Assembly (NCBI GenBank): GCA_903885605.1
Contig: CAISJD010000065.1
Coordinates: forward strand, 54,942 to 118,941
DNA length: 64,000 bases
Direction: 5' to 3'
Source of the DNA: an uncultured Chthonomonas sp.
GTDB lineage: Bacteria > Armatimonadota > Chthonomonadetes > Chthonomonadales > CAJBBX01
Below the pieces are notes generated by a model, which saw only the letters and a list, made by a program, of their open reading frames with translations, was not told the DNA's origin and made no database searches. The position numbers and the translations under genes were made by a program. This document shows, piece after piece, positions 1-9,537 of this stretch (the stretch's first letter is position 1; each line of letters begins with the position of its first letter).

Positions 1-1843
1 TCCCCTCGGATGAGAGGCTCACGGCGGCTATGGAGAAGCCTGCAAGGTCTGTCGGCGGCGTCCCGCGCAGGAGGGTCTGCTGGATGCTGGCGCCGATCTT
101 GATATCGCGGTTTCGCGCGGCCTCCCACGTCTGCGCGGTCTCCCGTAGCGCCTTCTCGGCGGACCGGCGCAGCGTAATGTCCTGGACGAAGACGGCGAGG
201 GCGCCGGCCTCCTCATCGCTGAGGCGGGCCACGCTGACCTCCACCGGGATCAAGCTGCCATCGGGCCTTCGCGCCCAGCCCTCGAAGCGCCCGCCGACCC
301 TGTGTTCCAGGAACCGGTCGGGAGGCGCGGGTTCGCCTTCATTGTCCGTCAGGCCGATCAGTCCCCAGATGCCTCGCTCCCTCGCTGAGGCCGCCGTGCA
401 GCCGAACATGCCCTCCGCAGCGGCATTGACGTCCTCTATCCGGCCGTCGTCGCGAACGGTCACGACCGCGTTGAACGCTGCGTCCAGTATCGCGGCCTTG
501 CGTGCCTCGGAGCGACGCCGGGCCTCACGATCGGCATACTGCACGGTGTAGTCGCGGTTCGTGCCTGCCACGCGCACGGCCTTCCCGTGCTCGTTGCGCT
601 CGACCACTGCGCCGCGGCACTGGATCCACCGATAGCTCCCGTCTTTGGCTCGTGCGCGGAACTCGCCCTCGAAGCCCGGGCTATCGCCCTCGATGTGCTT
701 CTTCAGGGCCAACTCCACCGCGGGCCGATCCTCCGGCTCCATGAGCTCCGCAAGGCCCTTGCGCTCTAGCGGCATCTCGCCGGACGCAAACCCCAGGATC
801 GCCGACCAGCGCTCATCCACGATGAGCTTGCCGGTCCGCAGGTCCAGGTCCCAGATCCCCACGTCAGACCCGCGCACGGCCATTTCGAGCTGCAGCCTGC
901 TGGCAGAGAGCTCCTGTTCAGCCCTGTCACGGCGGGCCAGCAGCCCCCGCATCATCAGGGTCGCGTAGAGGCCCAGGGCCACGAAGACGGCAAGCAGAAG
1001 CAACGAACCCGACCAGAGCTGATGAAGCGCGCCCGCACGATCGATGCTGTAGGCGACCGAGACGGGACGGCCCAGCACGGAAGCGGGGCAGACCGCCGTG
1101 ATGGCACGCCAGCGAACCTTCCCGAGGCTGACGGTGTTGGTCGCGGTGAACTCGAGGCGCTGCGCCAGGTTGCGGCGCTCAGCCGCCAGTCCGAGAGCGA
1201 CATCCTGAGTGGCAGACGCCCCGCGCGCCTCGACAAGCGCCGTGGCGACCCCATCCGCGTCAATAAGGACGGACATCGCCCGGGAACCGGCCGCCGGCTG
1301 CGCCACGCTATCGGCCATTAGGGCGCCGATGTCGATGGCCGCCGTCGCCCGGATGCGCCTTCGACCCCCTACGGCATCCATGAGCCAGACCCCGGGCCCA
1401 CGGCCGGCGTGCTCCTCGCCGGGCTTCCGCCGCCGCGTGCTGAAATGGCCCGTGCCGCTTCGGGAGACGACCACCTGCACACCGTCTGGAGCGCCGACCG
1501 TGATGTACCGGATGACGTCCTGATGCCGAATGTAGAACCTGCGGGCTCGGTCCGGAACGGTGAGGACGAGATCGGGGTCCTGATCGAGCACCGCATCGAA
1601 ACCGCCCCCGCTGACCTCGCCCCGGAAGTCAGTCTCCAGCATGTCGACGGCGCGCCCCAAGTCGGCGGCATTGCTGCGCGCCTGTTCCAGCACGTCCTGG
1701 TGAACGCGGCTGATCTGGTCAAGCACGAAGGCTACATAGAGGATGACGCCCAGTATCGCCAGCCCGGCCGTAAACATGACGGCGAACGAGCCACGCGGAC
1801 GCAGGGGGAGGACCGCAGGAACCGACAGGCCGCGCAACGGCAT
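1..1843 (-). CDS. PAS-domain sensor phosphatase (PP2C/SpoIIE type), C-terminus beyond window
   Basis: Membrane-bound signal sensor. Residues about 20-41 and 277-300 are membrane segments enclosing a roughly 235-residue extracytoplasmic region. Two PAS-like domains follow: about 316-435 (WDLDLRTGKL, then FRAKDGSYRWIQCRG in PAS/PAC style) and about 447-565 (DAAFNAVVTVRDDGRIEDVN, then a VFVQDITLRRSAE linker). The last visible stretch, IGASIQQTLLRGTPP, is how RsbU-like SpoIIE/PP2C phosphatase domains begin, so the output is probably Ser/Thr phosphatase activity on an anti-sigma antagonist. The catalytic domain lies outside the window, so this is inferred. The ATG overlaps the stop of the upstream Cache lipoprotein gene by one base (TGATG), indicating translational coupling and probably shared signal detection. 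A histidine kinase is less likely because no H-box precedes the edge. Confidence 0.75.
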   Translation of the reverse strand, partial: MPLRGLSVPAVLPLRPRGSFAVMFTAGLAILGVILYVAFVLDQISRVHQDVLEQARSNAADLGRAVDMLETDFRGEVSGGGFDAVLDQDPDLVLTVPDRARRFYIRHQDVIRYITVGAPDGVQVVVSRSGTGHFSTRRRKPGEEHAGRGPGVWLMDAVGGRRRIRATAAIDIGALMADSVAQPAAGSRAMSVLIDADGVATALVEARGASATQDVALGLAAERRNLAQRLEFTATNTVSLGKVRWRAITAVCPASVLGRPVSVAYSIDRAGALHQLWSGSLLLLAVFVALGLYATLMMRGLLARRDRAEQELSASRLQLEMAVRGSDVGIWDLDLRTGKLIVDERWSAILGFASGEMPLERKGLAELMEPEDRPAVELALKKHIEGDSPGFEGEFRARAKDGSYRWIQCRGAVVERNEHGKAVRVAGTNRDYTVQYADREARRRSEARKAAILDAAFNAVVTVRDDGRIEDVNAAAEGMFGCTAASARERGIWGLIGLTDNEGEPAPPDRFLEHRVGGRFEGWARRPDGSLIPVEVSVARLSDEEAGALAVFVQDITLRRSAEKALRETAQTWEAARNRDIKIGASIQQTLLRGTPPTDLAGFSIAAVSLSSEG

Positions 1844-2943
1844 CAGGGCTGCTCGGCAGCGATAGACCAGGCCGACCAACCGAGGGAGGGCAGCGGCTGA
1901 GCGAGGATCACCGCCTGCGTATCACCCACGACGAAGGACGCGCGCCTGGAGCCTTTCCTCAGGATCTGCTCGGCGGCCGACCTGACCGAGGCGGTCCGCG
2001 CCTTCAGAAGGTTGTAGTCATCCGATTGGTACTGGTCGCTTTTGACGCTCTCGGCATACCGGTGCTCTGCAAGGAGCGGCATATTGAGCATCCGCAACGC
2101 CTTTTCGCCTGCGGAGACGATCACGCCGCCTGGACCGACAAGGAGGGACGCGCCGTCAGGCGGTATGTGCCTCTCGGTAAGCCTCTGAACTGTGACATCA
2201 AGGCCGACCACGCCCTCCATGCGATCCTTGACATAGACGGGCGCGATGCAGGACACCATCCAACCACGGCCGGCGGGATCGACGTACGGCGCGTTGACCC
2301 AGACCACCTTGCGGCCCGGGTTGTGCTTCGCATCAGCAAGGTAGTAGAAGTTGAACTTGGGAATGTTCATTTTCGGCTCGTACTGGGCCACTGTATCGAA
2401 CGGCGGGTAGATCCGGTTCAGCGAGCGGCGCTCATTGTAGTACGATTGGACCACGGCCGGGTTGGCGCGCGTAACCTTGGTGAGGGCGGGGTTGATCGAC
2501 TCGGTGAACCAGGTGACGCGCTTGAGGTCGGCATCGATGGGCACGTAGCCGGAGACGAAGACGGCGGGGGCGCCGTCCTGGACCTTACGGTAGTAGACAC
2601 CGTTTGAGGCGAACCCGTAGTGCTCCGGCCGGACAGACTTCAGCGTCGCGTCGGCTTTGCCGTAGCTATCCACTGTGGCCTGGGCAAGCTCCGCCGTGAG
2701 TTGCTCGACGGCGGTAATATCGGCCTCGATCTGGGCGGTGACGCGTGCCAGCCGCGCCACGGCCTGGGTATCCGTAGATGGCGCCTTCCGGCAACCCGAC
2801 AGGGGCGCCGCAGCAAGGAGCAGGGCGGTGAGGAACGGATAGGCGCCAGGCGCCTGGGACCGGCGGAAGGTGCACCGCCGGGGGGCGGGTGAACGCCCGC
2901 CCCCGGCGGCCTCGTAGCTTGCAGTGCCCGTCGGCCCTGTCAT
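1843..2943 (-). CDS. Cache-domain lipoprotein, likely ligand-sensing partner of the downstream phosphatase
   Basis: Predicted 366-residue exported lipoprotein. A hydrophobic stretch (FLTALLLAAAPLSGC) ends in a lipobox with Cys51. The 34 residues before it are unusually long and polar for a signal peptide, so the true start may be a later non-ATG codon. The mature part is a short helical region followed by a double-Cache-like sensor fold: the pair NAPYVDPAGRGWM and APVYVKDRMEGVVGLDVTV is the usual Cache_1 core. No kinase, methyl-accepting or cyclase output domain is present, so it can only bind ligand and hand the signal on. It starts 15 bp after the PKD gene stop and its stop is fused to the start of the PAS-phosphatase gene. 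I infer a periplasmic sensor acting with that membrane protein. Confidence 0.75.
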   Translation of the reverse strand: MTGPTGTASYEAAGGGRSPAPRRCTFRRSQAPGAYPFLTALLLAAAPLSGCRKAPSTDTQAVARLARVTAQIEADITAVEQLTAELAQATVDSYGKADATLKSVRPEHYGFASNGVYYRKVQDGAPAVFVSGYVPIDADLKRVTWFTESINPALTKVTRANPAVVQSYYNERRSLNRIYPPFDTVAQYEPKMNIPKFNFYYLADAKHNPGRKVVWVNAPYVDPAGRGWMVSCIAPVYVKDRMEGVVGLDVTVQRLTERHIPPDGASLLVGPGGVIVSAGEKALRMLNMPLLAEHRYAESVKSDQYQSDDYNLLKARTASVRSAAEQILRKGSRRASFVVGDTQAVILAQPLPSLGWSAWSIAAEQP

Positions 2944-2958
2944 GGTTGTGTACCCGGC

Positions 2959-3978
2959 CTAGAGCGTGACGTGTATCTTAGCGCGCGTTGAGACGGGCTG
3001 CTTGATACCAAACGGGTCGCGCACAGTCAGCACTATCTCGAAGTCGCCGCCCTTGCGGAACTTGTGCTTGAAGGTCCGGCCCTCGGCGTCCACCGGCAGG
3101 TCGCCCGATGTCGGGTCGCCCGGCCGCACGACAGACCACTCGTAGCGCACAGGGCTCACGCCGGTCTCGGCCTCGGCGGTGAAGGTGAGGAGGTCGTTCA
3201 CCGCGGCGGTGCGGTCTTCCAGCGGAAGCACGCGCAACGGGGTCTGCTCAGACACAGTGCGGACGCGTCCCACAGTGAACGTGGTCGTCGTATCGCCGAA
3301 CACGCGGACCTCGGACAGGGCGCCCGATGTGGTTCCCAGGCCCTTCATGGCGCTGAGGGGAACCGCCAGCGATACCCAGCCGTCGCGAGCGGGCCCGGCG
3401 GTGTTGAGCGGGATGCGTGCCTCGCACTGCTTGCCGTCGGAGGTGACGATGACGGCGCGCACGTTGGCAAGCGGCCTGGCGGCGACGACACCGGCATCAT
3501 AGCCCTGGTTCATGCCGCCCATTGCGCCGGGGCCACCCTGGCCACCGGTGCCGCCCTTGAGGCCGCCGGTCCTGCCGCCCTTGGCGCCGCCCGGCATACC
3601 CGGCATCCCGCCCATGCCCATCATGCCCGGACCGGCGGAGCCGCCGACGCCCGAGCCACTCTCCTGCAGCTTCACGACGATCTCAAGGTAGGCCTCGCGG
3701 TCCTGCAGGTCGGCGCTGAGGTCGACCGGCTTGGCCAGCACGAGGCGCAGCCCCTGGTACGCGCCCTGGGTGGAGACCTTGAGCGACCGGACGCCCTTGT
3801 AGATGGCCTCCTCGCTCTCCTTGACCGTGCCGCTGCCCCAGCTCTTGGCGCTGACGGCCGAGCCCTGCAACGGCTGTCCCTCGTAGACCGACACGTCGGC
3901 GCCGGAGCGTCCGGGCGCAGCCAGAGCGTAGACGACGCTCAGGGCCATTCCGACGACAGGTACCCTGATCCACCTCAT
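2959..3978 (-). CDS. Secreted protein with Gly/Met-rich loop and C-terminal PKD domain
   Basis: 339-residue exported protein of unknown function. The start at 3978 is chosen because GAGAGGAG lies just upstream and an ordinary signal peptide follows (MRWIRVPVVGMALSVVYALA). Residues about 25-110 and 165-245 look like a beta-sandwich of the carbohydrate-binding or discoidin-like sort, interrupted at about 115-165 by a low-complexity Gly/Met/Lys segment (GMGGMPGMPGGAKGG). The C-terminal 90 residues have PKD features: PVRYEWSV, then FRKGGDFEIVLTVRDPFG. PKD domains are usually extracellular binding modules. It lies between ymdB and the Cache lipoprotein, all on one strand. The loop resembles that of the unrelated protein at 21282-22172. 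Confidence 0.6.
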   Translation of the reverse strand: MRWIRVPVVGMALSVVYALAAPGRSGADVSVYEGQPLQGSAVSAKSWGSGTVKESEEAIYKGVRSLKVSTQGAYQGLRLVLAKPVDLSADLQDREAYLEIVVKLQESGSGVGGSAGPGMMGMGGMPGMPGGAKGGRTGGLKGGTGGQGGPGAMGGMNQGYDAGVVAARPLANVRAVIVTSDGKQCEARIPLNTAGPARDGWVSLAVPLSAMKGLGTTSGALSEVRVFGDTTTTFTVGRVRTVSEQTPLRVLPLEDRTAAVNDLLTFTAEAETGVSPVRYEWSVVRPGDPTSGDLPVDAEGRTFKHKFRKGGDFEIVLTVRDPFGIKQPVSTRAKIHVTL

Positions 3979-4070
3979 ACCTAGCTCCTCTCGCGACGGC
4001 GTCATGCATGGAGACGCCGGCCTCGGGCTATGCCCGTTTCGGGCGCCGAACGGCAACAGGCCACACCCGG

Positions 4071-4850
4071 TCAGGCGCGAACCTGCAGCCGGTCGATGCT
4101 CAGAGCGCGACCACCTACAGCCTCTACTTCCAATAGTACCCCGCACAACGCCGACGGGCCTGCTGCGGCCTCAAACCGCTCGGGCATACCTGTGATGAAA
4201 CGCCGCAACACGGGCTCCGGCGTCACGCCCAGGATCGAGCGCACGGCTCCGGTCATGCCCAGATCGGTGATGCAGGCCGTGCCGCCGGCCGTCACGCGCT
4301 CGTCGGCTGTCTGGACATGGGTGTGGGTTCCCACAACCGCCGAGACGCGCCCGTCCAGGTGCCACGCCAGCGCCTGCTTCTCGGATGTGGCCTCGGCGTG
4401 GATATCCACGATAATGACGCTCGTCTCCTGAGCCAGCGATGCCACCAGGGCGTCACACGTCGCGAAGGGGTCCGCAACAGGATCCATGAAAATGCGTCCC
4501 TGTACGTTCAGTACGGCGACCTGCCCCGCGGCGCACCGAAAAATGCCCGCCCCGCGCCCGGGCGCCTCCGGCGAGAAGTTGGCGGGCCGGAGCAGGCGGG
4601 GCTCCGACCCGGCCATCGGATAGATTTCGCGCTTGGCCCAGGCATGGTTTCCCAGGGTGAGCACATCGATACCGGCGTCGTCCAGCAGGTCCCGCGCGAT
4701 CTCCGGGGTGAGGCCGGCGACACCCGCGGCATTCTCGGCGTTCGCCACCACGAAGTCAACCGACCGTTCGCGCCGCAGCCGGGGAACCAGTGCGCAGGCG
4801 GTCTCGCGCCCGGCGCGGCCCACGATGTCGCCGATCACCATCACGCGCAT
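4071..4850 (-). CDS. ymdB: TIGR00282-family metallophosphoesterase YmdB
   Basis: 259-residue calcineurin-like phosphoesterase. The family hydrolyses 2',3'-cyclic nucleotides and affects biofilm and nanotube phenotypes in Bacillus. The start at 4850 has GGAGG eight bases upstream. Metal-ligand motifs are in order: GDIVG (Asp8), NAENAAG (Glu39, Asn40), LGNHAW (Asn68, His69), IVDIHAEATSEK and GTHTHVQTAD. Length matches the family (about 260-265). It follows rny by 28 bp. The rny-ymdB pair is conserved in Firmicutes, which supports both assignments and suggests a shared RNA-turnover or signalling role. Confidence 0.92.
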   Translation of the reverse strand: MRVMVIGDIVGRAGRETACALVPRLRRERSVDFVVANAENAAGVAGLTPEIARDLLDDAGIDVLTLGNHAWAKREIYPMAGSEPRLLRPANFSPEAPGRGAGIFRCAAGQVAVLNVQGRIFMDPVADPFATCDALVASLAQETSVIIVDIHAEATSEKQALAWHLDGRVSAVVGTHTHVQTADERVTAGGTACITDLGMTGAVRSILGVTPEPVLRRFITGMPERFEAAAGPSALCGVLLEVEAVGGRALSIDRLQVRA

Positions 4851-4878
4851 GACGTGCCTCCGGGCCGGCGGCCGCGGC

Positions 4879-6429
4879 TCACCGGGCATACTCGGTGGAA
4901 CGGACCTCACGAATGACGGTCACCTTGATCTGCCCCGGGTACTCCATCTCCTCCTCGATGCGCCGGGCGATGCTGGAGGCCAGCCTGGCCGTGGCCAGGT
5001 CGTCGACCTGCTCGGGCCGCACGATAAGGCGCACCTCGCGCCCCGCCTGGACCGCGAAGCCCTTCTCGACGCCCTGGAAGCTCTGGGCGATCTCCTCGAG
5101 CCGCTTGACGCGCTTGACGTAGCTCTCCAGCGCTTCTCGACGGCCGCCGGGGCGGCTTGCTGAGATCGCATCGGCGCACATCACGAGGATGGCCTCCACC
5201 GTCTCCGGGTCGGTATCGTTGTGGTGGGCCTCCACCGCATGGATCACCTCGGGGCGCTCACGGTGCTGCCGGAGGACATCGGCGCCGATGACGGCATGCG
5301 GCCCCTCCACGTGGTGGTCCAGCGCCTTGCCGAGGTCGTGGAACAGCCCGGCACGCCGCGAGATGGCGACGTTGGCTCCTACCTCGGCGGCCAGGATGGC
5401 GGCCAGGTGGCTCACCTCGATGGAGTGGTCCAGGACGTTCTGCCCGTAGCTGGTGCGGTACTTCATTTTGCCCAGCAGGCGCAGGATCTCGGGGGCGATC
5501 CCCGTGACACCCGTCTCCAGGACTGCCCGCTCCCCTGCCTCCTGGATATGCCGCTCCACCTCGACCTGTGCGCGCTTGACGGTCTCCTCGATGCGACCGG
5601 GATGGATGCGTCCGTCGGTGACAAGCGTCGTCAGGGCCAGGCGCGCGACCTCGCGCCGCACCGCGTCAAAGCCGGACAGCACCACGGCCTCAGGTGTGTC
5701 GTCGATGACGAGGTCGACGCCCGTGAGGGTCTCGAAGGTCCGGATGTTGCGCCCCTCGCGGCCGATGATGCGCCCCTTCATCTCATCTGACGGCAGGGGA
5801 ACGACCGAAACGGTGGTCTCGGAGGTCTGGTCGACTGCGCATCGCTGGATGGCCTGAGTCACGATGATGCGCGCCCGCCGCTCACCATCGCGACGCGCGT
5901 CCTCTTCGATATCCCGGATCAGCTTTGCGGCTTCGTGCTTATGCTCTTCTTCGATCTCCCGCAGCAGCTCTTTTCGTGCGTCCTCACGGGCGAGCCCCGC
6001 TACCCGCTCCAACTCCGCGCGTTGCCGGCCCACCATCGCCTGCGCTTCGCCGCGCGCACCCTCTATCTCTGCCTCCCGCTGCTGAAGGGACCGTTCCCTC
6101 TTCTCAGCGGACTCAATGCGCCTGTCCAGTGCCTCTTCTTTTTGTGCCAGTCGTCGCTCGGACCTCTGTAGTTCTGCTCTTCTCTCGCGGTTCTCAGCGT
6201 CTATGTCCGCCTTGAGCTTGTATGCTTCATCCTTGGCTTCGAGGACTGCCTCTTTCCGAAGGGCCTCGGCATCGCGCCGCGCCTCCTCCTTGAGCCTCTC
6301 TGCCTCCGAGATCCTATCCCCTAGAGTCAGTTCCAACACTCTCGAGCGGGCTCTGTACGTCTGCACCATCGCTACCGCGATGGCGGCGATCAGTACAAAG
6401 CCCAGTACGACCGTATATGTCTCTGCCAC
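4879..6429 (-). CDS. rny: Ribonuclease Y
   Basis: 516-residue membrane-anchored endoribonuclease that initiates mRNA decay. An N-terminal membrane segment (residues 5-23) is followed by a long charged coiled coil (about 25-190, rich in E/R/K/A heptads), a KH RNA-binding domain (about 205-275, with [12 protein letters not shown]) and an HD metal-phosphohydrolase domain (His335 in HSIEVSH and the His364-Asp365 doublet in GLFHDLGKA). Domain order and length match RNase Y (about 520). The start codon is GTG, chosen for the SD GGAGGTGAG just upstream. ymdB follows 28 bp downstream and recX lies 81 bp upstream on the same strand. Confidence 0.97.
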   Translation of the reverse strand: MAETYTVVLGFVLIAAIAVAMVQTYRARSRVLELTLGDRISEAERLKEEARRDAEALRKEAVLEAKDEAYKLKADIDAENRERRAELQRSERRLAQKEEALDRRIESAEKRERSLQQREAEIEGARGEAQAMVGRQRAELERVAGLAREDARKELLREIEEEHKHEAAKLIRDIEEDARRDGERRARIIVTQAIQRCAVDQTSETTVSVVPLPSDEMKGRIIGREGRNIRTFETLTGVDLVIDDTPEAVVLSGFDAVRREVARLALTTLVTDGRIHPGRIEETVKRAQVEVERHIQEAGERAVLETGVTGIAPEILRLLGKMKYRTSYGQNVLDHSIEVSHLAAILAAEVGANVAISRRAGLFHDLGKALDHHVEGPHAVIGADVLRQHRERPEVIHAVEAHHNDTDPETVEAILVMCADAISASRPGGRREALESYVKRVKRLEEIAQSFQGVEKGFAVQAGREVRLIVRPEQVDDLATARLASSIARRIEEEMEYPGQIKVTVIREVRSTEYAR

Positions 6430-6510
6430 GCCGTCCTCACCTCCTGCGCCGAAGTGAGGCCGAGCGAACGTTAGCGCGTGGGCGCCCTGGCACGAGAATG
6501 ACCTGGATGA

Positions 6511-6984
6511 TCAGGCTACCATGTTCGCCGCCAGAGCCGCCAATACCTGCCGGATGGTGTCCCAATCGTAACCAAGGCGCTGCAATCTTCCGCAAAGCCG
6601 GTTGCGCTGGTCAGGATCGTCCGCCGAGGCGCCCTTGAGCCAGCGCGTCGCCTCCGCCAGCGCCCTCTCCTCCACATCGCCGGGCTCAGCGGCGGAGAGG
6701 GCGTCCTGGATGGCATCCTCATCGACGGCCTTGCGCTTGAGCTCGGCCTCTAGCCGGATGGGGCCCAGGGACTTGGAGCGTGCGCGGCTCTCCACCCAAT
6801 CGGCGGCGAACCGGGCGTCGTCCAGCAGGGCGGCGCGATGGAGAGACGCGACGGCGGCCTCCACGTCCTCCTCCTCGCACTCCGCGCGGGCCAGGCGGCG
6901 GCGGACCTCGGCCTCGCTGCGCGGCGCGTAGGAGGCATACCGGTACGCGACCGCCATGGCGTGGGCCCGCGATTCCTCGGACAT
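6511..6984 (-). CDS. recX: RecX family regulator of RecA
   Basis: 157-residue helical protein of the RecX family, which modulates RecA filament extension. Three tandem three-helix repeats are visible: AYRYASYAPRSEAEVRRRL (RecX first-repeat signature), LDDARFAADWVESRARSK (the near-invariant D-x-R-F-A-x-x-W/F motif) and a third repeat ending GYDWDTIRQVL. Length is normal. It starts 8 bp after the stop of the Gfo/Idh/MocA gene, so it is probably co-transcribed with the sugar genes upstream. recA is not in the window. Confidence 0.9.
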   Translation of the reverse strand: MSEESRAHAMAVAYRYASYAPRSEAEVRRRLARAECEEEDVEAAVASLHRAALLDDARFAADWVESRARSKSLGPIRLEAELKRKAVDEDAIQDALSAAEPGDVEERALAEATRWLKGASADDPDQRNRLCGRLQRLGYDWDTIRQVLAALAANMVA

Positions 6985-6992
6985 GGCCGGCG

Positions 6993-8201
6993 CTAGCGAC
7001 GCAAGCCGCGGAGGTCGATGGGCAGCGAGCGGTTCTCGCGCAGCAGCTCCCTGAGGGTGAGGCGGCGACGGCGACGGCCGGCCTCGCGACCCAGCAAGAC
7101 GGCCAGACAGCTATCGACGGCGCGGCGGACGGTGGGGTTGGAGGTGTCGCGCTCGGTCACGCATCGGCGGAACTCGGCGATATTACGCACGGCGCCGGCC
7201 TCGTAGAGGTTCACCACATCCTCGCGGTAGGCGTCCTGCGGCGTGAGCACGGTGGCCTTGGCGGCGTAGCTGACGATGGCGTAACCGGCCGTGCCGTGCA
7301 CCAGGCAGCCGCAGAAGTCCTGAGCGCCGCTCTGGTCGGGCAGGTGCTTGCCGTGGTGCTGGTGGATCAGGCCGTCGGGGTACTCGAACGTCAGCGAGAA
7401 GACGTCGTGGCTGTCGGCGTGTCGCTCGGGCCGGCAGGCGGCACTGGCTCCCGAGCAGGCCACGGGAACCGCGCCGGCGACCCACATGGCGGCATCGACG
7501 GAGTGGATGCAGGCGTTGCCGTGGTAGCCGCCGCCCAGTGCGTTGTCGTTGACCCACTTCAGGCCGCGCAGCACGCCCTCCAGGTTGGGGCCTCGCGGCG
7601 GGTCCGGGAAGCAGGCGGTAAGGTAGTGCGAGTGGAGCATCGCCACGCGGCCGATGGCGCCGGCCCGGACTCGACGCAGGACCTCCTGGTTGCCGGGGTC
7701 TGTGGGGATCTGGTAATCAACGAGGTAGACCTGCTTGCGGCCGGTCGCTCGGGCGGCGGCGGCCTCGATGCGCTTCACGCCGGGCACGTCGGTCGCCACG
7801 GGCTTGGCCATGTAGACGTGGCAACCCGCGGCCACGGCGGCCTCGGCGTGGTCCGGGTAGAAGCAGGGCGGAGCCTCCAGGGCCACGGCCTCCACACCGG
7901 CATCCAGGAGGCGCTTGTAGCCGTCCAGACCGGTGAAGCGCCGGGCCGCGGGCACGCGGTGCGCTTCGCCGCAAGCGTCCGCGGCATCCTGGAAGTAGTC
8001 GGCGACGGCGGAAATCTCGTAGCCGCCGTCGCGTGCGAAGAGGCCCGCCAGCCAGCCGCCGCGTCCGCCGCAGCCGATGAGGCCCAGCTTGATGCGAGCC
8101 GCAGGCGCCGGGGGCGCGAGGCCCGGAGCGATGCCGGCCGCCAGCCCGGCGCCCAGCAACTTGCGCCGCGTGGTTTCGACGGTGTGCGGATCAGGCGACA
8201 T
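6993..8201 (-). CDS. Gfo/Idh/MocA family oxidoreductase with Tat-type signal
   Basis: 402-residue NAD(P)-dependent sugar oxidoreductase family protein. Residues about 10-35 form a twin-arginine signal (TRRKLLGAGLAAG), so it is probably exported. The Rossmann glycine motif GLIGCGGRGG follows at about 40. The usual EKP catalytic motif appears as AKPVATD, and the C-terminal alpha/beta domain includes a GGGYHGNACIHSVDAAMW segment where the family carries its conserved His. Start at 8201 is supported by GAGGAGG. Tat-exported members are common in bacteria that degrade polysaccharide; the substrate cannot be read here. It lies in a minus-strand run after rhaM and the isomerase-like gene. Confidence 0.85.
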   Translation of the reverse strand: MSPDPHTVETTRRKLLGAGLAAGIAPGLAPPAPAARIKLGLIGCGGRGGWLAGLFARDGGYEISAVADYFQDAADACGEAHRVPAARRFTGLDGYKRLLDAGVEAVALEAPPCFYPDHAEAAVAAGCHVYMAKPVATDVPGVKRIEAAAARATGRKQVYLVDYQIPTDPGNQEVLRRVRAGAIGRVAMLHSHYLTACFPDPPRGPNLEGVLRGLKWVNDNALGGGYHGNACIHSVDAAMWVAGAVPVACSGASAACRPERHADSHDVFSLTFEYPDGLIHQHHGKHLPDQSGAQDFCGCLVHGTAGYAIVSYAAKATVLTPQDAYREDVVNLYEAGAVRNIAEFRRCVTERDTSNPTVRRAVDSCLAVLLGREAGRRRRRLTLRELLRENRSLPIDLRGLRR

Positions 8202-8272
8202 GGCCGGCCTCCTCTATCGGGTCGCCCCGCGCCCGCCGCGGGAATGCCGGGCGGGCGCCGGGCGGTCAGGCT

Positions 8273-9055
8273 CTACTTGCCCCAGTCGCGAAGGATCTTG
8301 ATGCAGCGGTCCACGGCTTCCAGCGCCGGGAAGGCGTCGCTCTCGTACTCGACGATGTACCACTCGGTGCCGCCCGTGGCCTCGCAGAGGTCGAAGACGG
8401 CGCGCCACGGCACATCGTCGGCGCCGATGAGGGGCTTGTAGCCGGCCTCGAAGCCCGCCGCCGCGGCCTGCACGGTGGAGTAGGGCTTCAGGTGGACCGT
8501 GGTCGCCTTACCGGGGTGCCGCCGGAGGATCTCCTCAAGCTTGGCGCCGCCTGCAAGGCCGTTGCCGGTGTCGAGCTGCATGACGACGCCGGGGCCGGTC
8601 TGGTCGAACAGGGCGTCCCACGCGGTGAGGCCGCCGCCCAGGTCGGTGAACTCGGCGTGGTGGTTGTGGTAGCCGGTCATCATGCCGTGGGGTGCGAGCT
8701 TGCCGGCGATGCCGTTGAAGACCTCGGCGGTCTTCCAGCAGGCGTTGGGGCTGTCGCGCTCGACCTCGTTGATCCAGGGCACGATGAGGAAGCGGTTGCC
8801 CAACTCGGCATTGAACTCGATGGTGGCGGCAAGGTTGTCGCCCAGAAGGGTATCCATGCCGATATGCGTCCCGGCGACCTTCAGGCCTGCGTCGTCGCAC
8901 ATCTTGCGCAGCTCGGCCGCGCTGTAGTTATAGTATCCGGCAAAGTCCACGCCGTCGTAGCCCATGGCGGCCACCTTGGCGATGGTGCCGGGCAGGTCCC
9001 TGGCGCACTCGTCGCGGACGGAATAGAGCTGTACGGCGATCGGTATTTTGGACAC
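8273..9055 (-). CDS. Sugar phosphate isomerase/epimerase-like TIM-barrel protein
   Basis: 260-residue member of the xylose isomerase-like / AP endonuclease 2 TIM-barrel superfamily. It begins IAVQLYSVRDE, the typical opening strand, then has VAAMGYDGVDFAG, GLKVAGTHIG, TGYHNHHAEF (metal-binding His pair) and VMQLDTGNG (metal-binding Asp), ending with WYIVEYE carrying the last acidic ligand. Cytosolic. The start is GTG, with GAGGAGG upstream. It sits 39 bp after rhaM and 71 bp before the oxidoreductase, so it probably acts on a rhamnose-related or other released sugar. The exact substrate is unknown. Confidence 0.85.
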   Translation of the reverse strand: MSKIPIAVQLYSVRDECARDLPGTIAKVAAMGYDGVDFAGYYNYSAAELRKMCDDAGLKVAGTHIGMDTLLGDNLAATIEFNAELGNRFLIVPWINEVERDSPNACWKTAEVFNGIAGKLAPHGMMTGYHNHHAEFTDLGGGLTAWDALFDQTGPGVVMQLDTGNGLAGGAKLEEILRRHPGKATTVHLKPYSTVQAAAAGFEAGYKPLIGADDVPWRAVFDLCEATGGTEWYIVEYESDAFPALEAVDRCIKILRDWGK

Positions 9056-9094
9056 GTGGTGCCTCCTCGTGACTAGGGTCTGTTGATTACTGAA

Positions 9095-9418
9095 CTACTC
9101 CATCAGGAAGGACTGAGCCAGGATGAGCACGGGCTGGCCGCCCTGGTCGGATGCCGTGGGGCTGTCCAGGTAGTCCTGCATGAACGTCTGCCACCGGGTG
9201 TGGACCTCGGACGTGGCCAGGTAGTCGCAGCTCGCCTGCCAGTCGTCGCACTCCAGATAGCCGAACTCGACGCCGCCCGGCCCCAACCACAGGCTGTAGT
9301 TTCGGAACCCGGCCTTCTTGAGCTCCGCAAGCAGGTCCGGCCAGACGTTCTCGTGGATCTTGAGGTACTCGTCCAGCTTCTCCGGCTTCACCTGTAGCAT
9401 CAGTCCCACACGCTGCAT
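9095..9418 (-). CDS. rhaM: L-rhamnose mutarotase
   Basis: 107-residue dimeric ferredoxin-like enzyme interconverting alpha and beta anomers of L-rhamnose, the step that feeds RhaA. Family features: MQRVGLMLQVKPEKLDEYLKIH at the N-terminus, with the conserved His of the Y-x3-H pattern, then the NYSLWL strand, FGYLECDDWQAS and TRWQTFMQDYLD. Length matches RhaM (104-108). SD GGAGGATGAC precedes the ATG. It is the first gene of the minus-strand rhaM / isomerase-like / oxidoreductase / recX run and is divergent from the glycan island. rhaA lies about 8.4 kb away, beyond that island. Confidence 0.93.
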   Translation of the reverse strand: MQRVGLMLQVKPEKLDEYLKIHENVWPDLLAELKKAGFRNYSLWLGPGGVEFGYLECDDWQASCDYLATSEVHTRWQTFMQDYLDSPTASDQGGQPVLILAQSFLME

Positions 9419-9537
9419 GTCATCCTCCAGAGCGCCCGCGAACGCGTCTCGGCGCCGAGGAGTATTACCCGGCGCGGGCGCCGATTCCTGCCGAGTCGCC
9501 TGCCGGCGTTCGGACGCGGTATCCTACGGGGTAGTAA

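Noticed and set aside
6780..8441. 553-residue plus-strand reading frame
   Set aside because: Antisense to recX and the oxidoreductase gene, both well supported.
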